A stretch of 64,000 nt of DNA from Streptomyces sp. R41. Lineage in GTDB: Bacteria; Actinomycetota; Actinomycetes; Streptomycetales; Streptomycetaceae. Within the stretch, counting starts at the first letter, position 1; each line of letters begins with the position of its first letter. The position numbers were made by a program, and so were the translations under genes. This document shows positions 59,698-64,000 of the stretch, piece after piece. Where the stretch lies: positions 3,906,001-3,970,000 of the forward strand of contig NZ_CP163443.1 in the NCBI RefSeq assembly GCF_041053055.1, in the 5' to 3' direction. The notes under the pieces were generated by a model, which was given only the letters and a program-made list of their open reading frames with translations, made no database searches and was not told the DNA's origin.

Positions 59698-60348
59698 GTG
59701 CCCGAGATGCCCGAGAAGCAGCAGGAGGCCGACGAACGGCCCCGCCGTCGGCAGGCCCGCGGCGAGCGCCGTATCGCCCAGCTGCTGGAGGCCGCCGCCT
59801 CCGTCTTCTGCACGACCGGCTACACCGCCGCCAGCACGAACGCCATCGCCCGCGAGGCAGGCGTCTCGCCGGGCACGCTGTACCAGTTCTTCCCGAACAA
59901 AGAGGCCATCGCGATCGAGCTGGGCGACCGGCTCATGCACGAGATGCGCGCGACGTACGGCGAGGCACTCGCCCCGGTCGACCCCGCGACCCCGCTGGAG
60001 GAAGCCGTCGGCGCCGCCGTCGACCGCTTCATCGCCTTCAACTGCGACCACCCCGTGTTCTTCGCGCTGATGCACGGTCCGGACATCCCCGGCCGGATCA
60101 CCGAGGAGCACGACGCCCTGCACGCGACCCTGGTCTCCCGGATAGAGGCGCTGCTCTCCTCGCTCCTGCCCACCACCCCCACCGCCGAGGTCACGCGCAC
60201 CGCTCATGTCTGCCTGGGCATGTACAAGGCCGGCCTGGAGCTGGTCCTCGCCCACGAAGGAGCCGAGCGCGAGGCGTACGTCCGGGAGTTGAAGAACATC
60301 CTGTTCCGCTACCTCGAGCCGATGTTCGGCGACCGGACGGCCACCTAG
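59698..60348 (+). CDS. TetR-family repressor
   Basis: The product has 216 residues from GTG 59698 (GGGGAT upstream); ATG 59707 is an alternative. The N-terminal HTH is clear: RIAQLLEAAASVFCTTGYTAASTNAIAREAGVSPGTLYQFFPNKEAI (in part GVSPGTLYQFFPNKEA). The C-terminal ligand domain is about 140 residues (FIAFNCDHPVFFALMHGP and so on). It should repress the divergent MMPL exporter and itself by binding the palindromes at 59613-59665, with release by an exported compound. Confidence 0.9.
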   Translation: MPEMPEKQQEADERPRRRQARGERRIAQLLEAAASVFCTTGYTAASTNAIAREAGVSPGTLYQFFPNKEAIAIELGDRLMHEMRATYGEALAPVDPATPLEEAVGAAVDRFIAFNCDHPVFFALMHGPDIPGRITEEHDALHATLVSRIEALLSSLLPTTPTAEVTRTAHVCLGMYKAGLELVLAHEGAEREAYVRELKNILFRYLEPMFGDRTAT

Positions 60349-60349
60349 G

Positions 60350-60790
60350 CGAACCGCACCTCACCGCCGACGGGCAGCGCCGTGCCGACCGCGGTGCCGG
60401 TGAGGGCCGTACCGATGTAGAGCCGAGCGCCCCCTCGAGACGCCGGTGAGCAGCACGCCCAGCTTCAGCCGGCCGCCGGCGGGATCAGCCACGCCCCGAC
60501 CGAGCGCTTCAGCGCGTCGCCCGGACCTCGTCGAACTCGATCTCGTATCCGGCGTGGTATTCGATCTCGGATCCGGCGACAAAGACGAGCATCGCGAGGC
60601 CGAGGTCGAAGAGCCCGTCGGTGAGCGGCCCCTCACCGGCCCAGCCCAATACGTCAGGGCCGACCGGGATTCCGATCAGGATCTCGAAGATGACCAGCGA
60701 CACCGGCAGTCAGCGGCTGATTCCGTACGCCGGCAGTGGGGCGAGCACCGCGACGGCCATGATCAGGATGAGCCTCCGGGTCTGCGACAT
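60350..60790 (-). pseudogene. Decayed cation:proton antiporter gene
   Basis: Reading the minus strand from ATG 60790 gives MSQTRRLILIMAVAVLAPLP and AYGISR, then a TGA where Trp is expected. The same frame continues LPVSLVIFEILIGIPVGPDV, then LGWAGEGPLTDGLFDLGLAM. This is the start of a Kef/CPA2-type antiporter. A short internal duplication (EIEYHAGYEIEF) and a second stop follow, then a frameshift to LKRSVGAWLIPP and another stop. Further fragments end at about 60350. Only the first tenth to fifth of the family length remains. Confidence 0.75.
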
Positions 60791-60888
60791 AGGGGCTATT
60801 TGCCATAAAGTTCGACCAAATCGACACGTCTGCACCGATTCACCTTCGCCTGCGCCGAATCAACCCGTCCGAGCCCGAGGGATGAGCC

Positions 60889-61263
60889 GTGACCCAGAAT
60901 CAGCAGCCCGATGCACCCCGGGCACGCATTCCCGCACCCCAGCGGCCCCCGATGCCGTATCCCCAGATCCGCGCCGGACTCTGGAGGCGCCGGCTGGGAA
61001 TCGGGCTCGCACTCTGGGCGCTGACCGTGGTGATCACGTACGCGACGAAGAACAACGCGCTCCTGCCGACCCTGATCCTGCTCGGCAGCTTCCTGATACC
61101 CGTCACCTTCGCGCTCTGGGCGTACGAGCGGCACAGGCCGAGGCCTCGGAACGTGGCCGCGTTCAACTACTTCTTGGCAGGCGGTGCACTCGGTGTCCCT
61201 GACGGGAGCACTACCTGCTCCACCGTTCCTGGACAGCGGGCAGAAACGAGTCCCGACCCGTAG
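60889..61263 (+). pseudogene. Truncated, frameshifted PrsW-like membrane protein
   Basis: A frame from GTG 60889 encodes 124 residues with a Pro-rich start, two membrane helices (RLGIGLALWALTVVITYATK and LPTLILLGSFLIPVTFALWA) and the FNYFLAGGALGV segment. This style is that of the N-terminus of PrsW-type intramembrane proteases. After GALGV the sense is lost in this frame, while another frame continues EHYLLHRSW from about 61205 and then runs into non-homologous sequence. The protease motifs are missing. It is most likely a remnant, although the short protein may be made. Confidence 0.5.
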
Positions 61264-61422
61264 GCACACCCCGAACGGTCTTGGGCGCACCGGTCCACTG
61301 CTTCCGCGTTCCGAGCGGCGCCGCACATCGGGTATGCGGTCCGTTCCCGAGCGGGCGGGTCCTCGTCTCGCTCGCGGGGATCGCCCGGACGCGCTGTCGG
61401 CACGCCGCGACGCCTCTTGGAT

Positions 61423-61442
61423 TAATACCCCCTAGGGGTATA
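61423..61442. promoter_or_regulatory. CsoR-type copper operator upstream of copZ
   Basis: ATACCCC-CTA-GGGGTAT (61425-61441) is a perfect dyad within TAATACCCCCTAGGGGTATA. It closely matches the known CsoR operator of actinobacterial copper genes. It lies about 95 bases before copZ. Cu(I) would release CsoR and allow transcription. No csoR gene was seen in the window. Confidence 0.85.
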
Positions 61443-61534
61443 GTGTGGTGAGCGTCGAGGGGAAACCTGGGACCCCAGGGGCCCCTCCCCCATACGTACG
61501 GCACACGCCACACCCCTCATCGAGGAGCAATGAC

Positions 61535-61774
61535 ATGACCGCCCAGACCGAAACCCCGGGTTCCGTCACCGCCGTCTACAAGGTCAGCGGGATGAGCTGC
61601 GGGCACTGTGAAGGCTCGGTCAGCAGCGAGATCGCCGAGATCGCCGGCGTCAGCTCGGTGAAGGCCGTGGCCTCGACGGGCGAGGTCACCGTCGTCTCCG
61701 GGATCCCGCTCGACGAGGCCACGGTCCGCGCCGCGGTGGACGAGGCGGGCTTCGAGCTCGTCGGCACGGCCTGA
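61535..61774 (+). CDS. copZ: CopZ-like copper chaperone
   Basis: ATG 61535 follows GAGGAG. The 79-residue protein is a single heavy-metal-associated domain with VSGMSCGHCEGSVSSEI, in which the CxxC binds Cu(I), and the usual ferredoxin-like strand pattern to GFELVGTA. It carries copper in the cytosol to the CopA ATPase encoded next. It lies under the CsoR-type operator and is followed by a hairpin that may limit read-through into copA. Confidence 0.92.
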   Translation: MTAQTETPGSVTAVYKVSGMSCGHCEGSVSSEIAEIAGVSSVKAVASTGEVTVVSGIPLDEATVRAAVDEAGFELVGTA

Positions 61775-61803
61775 GCAGACCTCAGGAACCCCTCTCCGCC
61801 ACA

Positions 61804-61850
61804 CCGGGCCGTACCGACCAGCTGATACTGGCTCCGTACGGCCCGGTTCT
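61804..61850 (+). terminator. Hairpin between copZ and copA
   Basis: CCGGGCCGTAC (61804-61814) pairs perfectly with GTACGGCCCGG (61836-61846). An inner CCAG/CTGG adds to the stem, and TTCTTT follows. It may be a leaky terminator that makes copZ more abundant than copA. Confidence 0.6.
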
Positions 61851-61867
61851 TTCACTGGAGCCGGACC

Positions 61868-64000
61868 ATGACCACCGCAGCACCCGCGACACCCATAGCC
61901 GGGACATCCGAGACTCCCGCGATCGCCACGATCTCCACGACCTCGGAAGTGGAGCTCTCCATCGGCGGAATGACCTGTGCCTCCTGCGCGGCCCGCGTCG
62001 AGAAGAAGCTCAACCGCATGGACGGCGTCACCGCCACGGTCAACTTCGCGACGGAGAAGGCGAAGGTCTCCTACCCGGAGGGCATACAGGTCGCCGATCT
62101 GATCGCCACCGTGGTGAAGACGGGATACACGGCCGAGGAGCCCCCACCGCCCGCACCGCCGGAGGAAACAGCCGCGCCCGCAGAGGATCCCGAGCTCGCC
62201 TCGCTCCGGGCGCGCCTCGTCGTCTCCGCCCTGCTCGCCCTCCCCGTGGTCCTGCTCTCCATGGTCCCGGCCCTCCAGTTCGACAACTGGCAGTGGTTCT
62301 CGCTGACGCTCGCCGCGCCCGTCGTCGTCTGGGGCGGACTGCCCTTCCACAAGGCCGCGTTGACGAACGCGCGGCACGGCGCCGCCACCATGGACACACT
62401 GGTCTCGGTCGGCACGCTGGCCGCGTTCGGCTGGTCGCTGTGGGCGCTGTTCTTCGGGGACGCGGGCATGCCGGGCATGCACGACGAGTTCAGCCTCACC
62501 ATCTCCCGCATGGACGGCGCGTCGACGATCTACCTCGAAGTCGCCGCCGGTGTGGTCGCGTTCATCCTGCTCGGCCGCTACCTGGAGGCCCGCTCCAAGC
62601 GGCGCGCGGGCGCGGCGCTGCGCGCGCTGATGGAGCTGGGCGCGAAGGACGTCGCCGTGCTGCGGGACGGACGTGAGGTCCGTGTCCCGGTCGCGCGGCT
62701 CACGGTCGGCGACCGTTTCGTCGTACGGCCCGGCGAGAAGATCGCCACCGACGGGACGGTGGTGGAGGGTTCCTCCGCCGTCGACGCCTCCATGCTGACG
62801 GGCGAGTCCGTGCCGGTGGACGTGACAGTCGGCGACGCCGTGACCGGCGCGACCGTGAACGCCGGGGGCCGGCTCGTCGTCGAGGCCACCCGGGTCGGCG
62901 CGGACACCCGACTCGCGCAGATGGCGCGGCTCGTGGAGGACGCGCAGAACGGCAAGGCAGAGGTGCAGCGCCTCGCCGACCGGATCTCCGGGATCTTCGT
63001 GCCGGTGGTGCTGCTGATCGCGCTGACCACGTTCGGGGTGTGGCTCGCGGTCACGGGTGACACCGTCGCGGCCTTCACCGCGGCCGTCGCGGTGCTGATC
63101 ATCGCGTGCCCGTGCGCGCTGGGCCTGGCCACGCCCACCGCCCTGATGGTCGGCACGGGCCGCGGCGCCCAGCTCGGCATCCTCATCAAGGGCCCCGAGG
63201 TCCTGGAGTCCACGCGCCGCGTCGACACCGTCGTCCTGGACAAGACCGGGACGGTGACGACGGGACGGATGAAACTTCAAGAGGTGTACGTCGTCGACGG
63301 CGCCGCCGAGAAGGATGTTCTGCGGCTCGCCGGCGCCCTGGAACACGCCTCCGAGCATCCGATTGCCCAGGCGATCGCGGCGGGCGCTCAGGAACGCGCT
63401 GGGGACTTTCCGGCGATCGAGCACTTCGCGAACGTGCCCGGGCGTGGCGTACGCGGGCGCGTGGACGGTCACGAGGTCGCCGTGGGCCGGTTCCTGGAGG
63501 TACTGCCGGACGAGCTGGCGCGCGCGAAGAGCGCGGCCGAGGCGGAGGGACGTACGGCCGTCGTGGTCGCCCGGGACGGTGTGGCACTCGGTGTCCTGAC
63601 CGTCGCCGATGCGATCAAGGAGACCAGCGCCGAGGCCGTACGCGCGCTGCGCGGCCTGGGGCTCACACCGGTCCTGCTCACCGGCGACAACCGGGCGGTC
63701 GCCCAGGCCGTGGCGCGTGCCGTCGGCATCGACTCCGGGGACGTGATCGCGGAGGTGCTGCCCGAGGACAAGGTCGACGTCGTCAAGCGGCTCCAGAGCG
63801 AGGGGCGGACCGTCGCGATGGTCGGTGACGGGGTCAACGACGCGGCGGCGCTGGCCACCGCCGACCTGGGCCTGGCGATGGGCACGGGCACCGACGCGGC
63901 GATCGAGGCGAGCGATCTGACGCTGGTGCGCGGGGATCTGCGGGTGGCCGCGGACGCGATCCGGCTGTCGCGGCGGACGCTCGCGACCATCAAGGGAAAC
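61868..64000 (+). CDS. copA: Copper-exporting P-type ATPase, 3' end beyond window
   Basis: ATG 61868 has GGAG nine bases upstream. The frame is open for 711 codons to the window edge. In order it has an N-terminal heavy-metal domain ([16 protein letters not shown]), paired helices, the actuator loop MLTGESVPV, the ion-path CPC motif in [16 protein letters not shown], and the phosphorylation site VLDKTGTVT. The nucleotide domain follows with [10 protein letters not shown], then [10 protein letters not shown]. It pumps Cu(I) out of the cell with ATP. The sequence stops in [12 protein letters not shown], so about 40-60 residues with the last helices are missing. It forms a unit with copZ. Confidence 0.95.
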   Translation, partial: MTTAAPATPIAGTSETPAIATISTTSEVELSIGGMTCASCAARVEKKLNRMDGVTATVNFATEKAKVSYPEGIQVADLIATVVKTGYTAEEPPPPAPPEETAAPAEDPELASLRARLVVSALLALPVVLLSMVPALQFDNWQWFSLTLAAPVVVWGGLPFHKAALTNARHGAATMDTLVSVGTLAAFGWSLWALFFGDAGMPGMHDEFSLTISRMDGASTIYLEVAAGVVAFILLGRYLEARSKRRAGAALRALMELGAKDVAVLRDGREVRVPVARLTVGDRFVVRPGEKIATDGTVVEGSSAVDASMLTGESVPVDVTVGDAVTGATVNAGGRLVVEATRVGADTRLAQMARLVEDAQNGKAEVQRLADRISGIFVPVVLLIALTTFGVWLAVTGDTVAAFTAAVAVLIIACPCALGLATPTALMVGTGRGAQLGILIKGPEVLESTRRVDTVVLDKTGTVTTGRMKLQEVYVVDGAAEKDVLRLAGALEHASEHPIAQAIAAGAQERAGDFPAIEHFANVPGRGVRGRVDGHEVAVGRFLEVLPDELARAKSAAEAEGRTAVVVARDGVALGVLTVADAIKETSAEAVRALRGLGLTPVLLTGDNRAVAQAVARAVGIDSGDVIAEVLPEDKVDVVKRLQSEGRTVAMVGDGVNDAAALATADLGLAMGTGTDAAIEASDLTLVRGDLRVAADAIRLSRRTLATIKGN

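Noticed and set aside
61517..63472. Minus-strand open frame of about 651 codons opposite copZ/copA
   Set aside because: It is the complement of unambiguous copper genes and shows only His/Gly/Arg-rich shadow sequence.
1..64000. tRNA, rRNA or intact insertion sequences
   Set aside because: No cloverleaf-type T-loop and anticodon arrangement, rRNA-like block or transposase with terminal repeats was noticed on reading; a covariance-model search would be needed to exclude tRNA fully.

Overview
The window is very GC-rich with dense, mostly short-spaced genes, and it carries a melC1/melC2 tyrosinase pair, a chaplin-type signal peptide, sortase-E-style (LAXTG) surface proteins, many small secreted proteins and hairpin terminators in actinobacterial style. 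It is a chromosomal segment of a Streptomyces or very close relative. No rRNA, tRNA, CRISPR array or intact insertion sequence was seen. Gene products were assigned by reading motifs, not by database search.

Layout. (1) 1-9.5 kb: a thioester-domain cell-wall adhesin; an ArsR-type regulator divergent from a cobalamin-riboswitch-controlled nickel/cobalt permease; a YcnI copper-binding protein with a Met/His-rich membrane partner; a D-2-hydroxyacid dehydrogenase; a DUF2087 regulator; the tyrosinase operon; and a VKOR-type membrane thiol oxidoreductase preceded by an overlapping 48-codon gene. (2) 9.8-14.3 kb: an island of small secreted proteins of unknown function, including a three-copy tandem family with two invariant cysteines. 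(3) 14.8-36.3 kb: an exopolysaccharide locus with a WcaJ-like initiating sugar-phosphate transferase, glycosyltransferases (GT4-like and GT14-like), GDP-mannose dehydratase and GDP-fucose synthase, a WcaF-like acetyltransferase, a flippase, a Wzy-like polymerase and a Wzz/BY-kinase-like protein. A TagD-like cytidylyltransferase and a CDP-alcohol phosphotransferase suggest a phospho-alcohol substituent. Secreted beta-propeller and beta-helix proteins sit inside it. A frameshifted remnant of a second WcaJ-like gene is present. The right edge is a cell-wall-anchored protein with a chaplin leader and nine charge-segregated heptads. (4) 36.5-45.7 kb: acyl-CoA ligase, VWA lipoprotein, an ABC-2 permease coupled to a hydrolase-ABC ATPase fusion, a GNAT acetyltransferase and an APC permease. 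(5) 46.2-53.5 kb: myo-inositol catabolism (iolC, Cgl0159-type aldolase, iolB, iolD, mmsA, mostly overlapping) divergent from an iolE-like gene across an operator-like palindrome. (6) 53.7-64 kb: AraC regulator, small HTH protein, GNAT, zinc alcohol dehydrogenase, an MMPL exporter divergent from its TetR repressor across two palindromic operators, two decayed genes (an antiporter and a PrsW-like protein), then a CsoR-type operator, copZ and a copA that runs off the right edge.

How it fits together. Much of the window concerns the cell surface: wall-anchored and secreted proteins, and a colanic-acid-like fucosylated polymer built by the Wzx/Wzy route. Metal handling recurs (Co/Ni uptake under B12 control, YcnI, copper-dependent tyrosinase, CopZ/CopA). 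Catabolism is represented by the inositol operon. Four-base ATGA or TGATG overlaps are common, so translational coupling within operons is expected.
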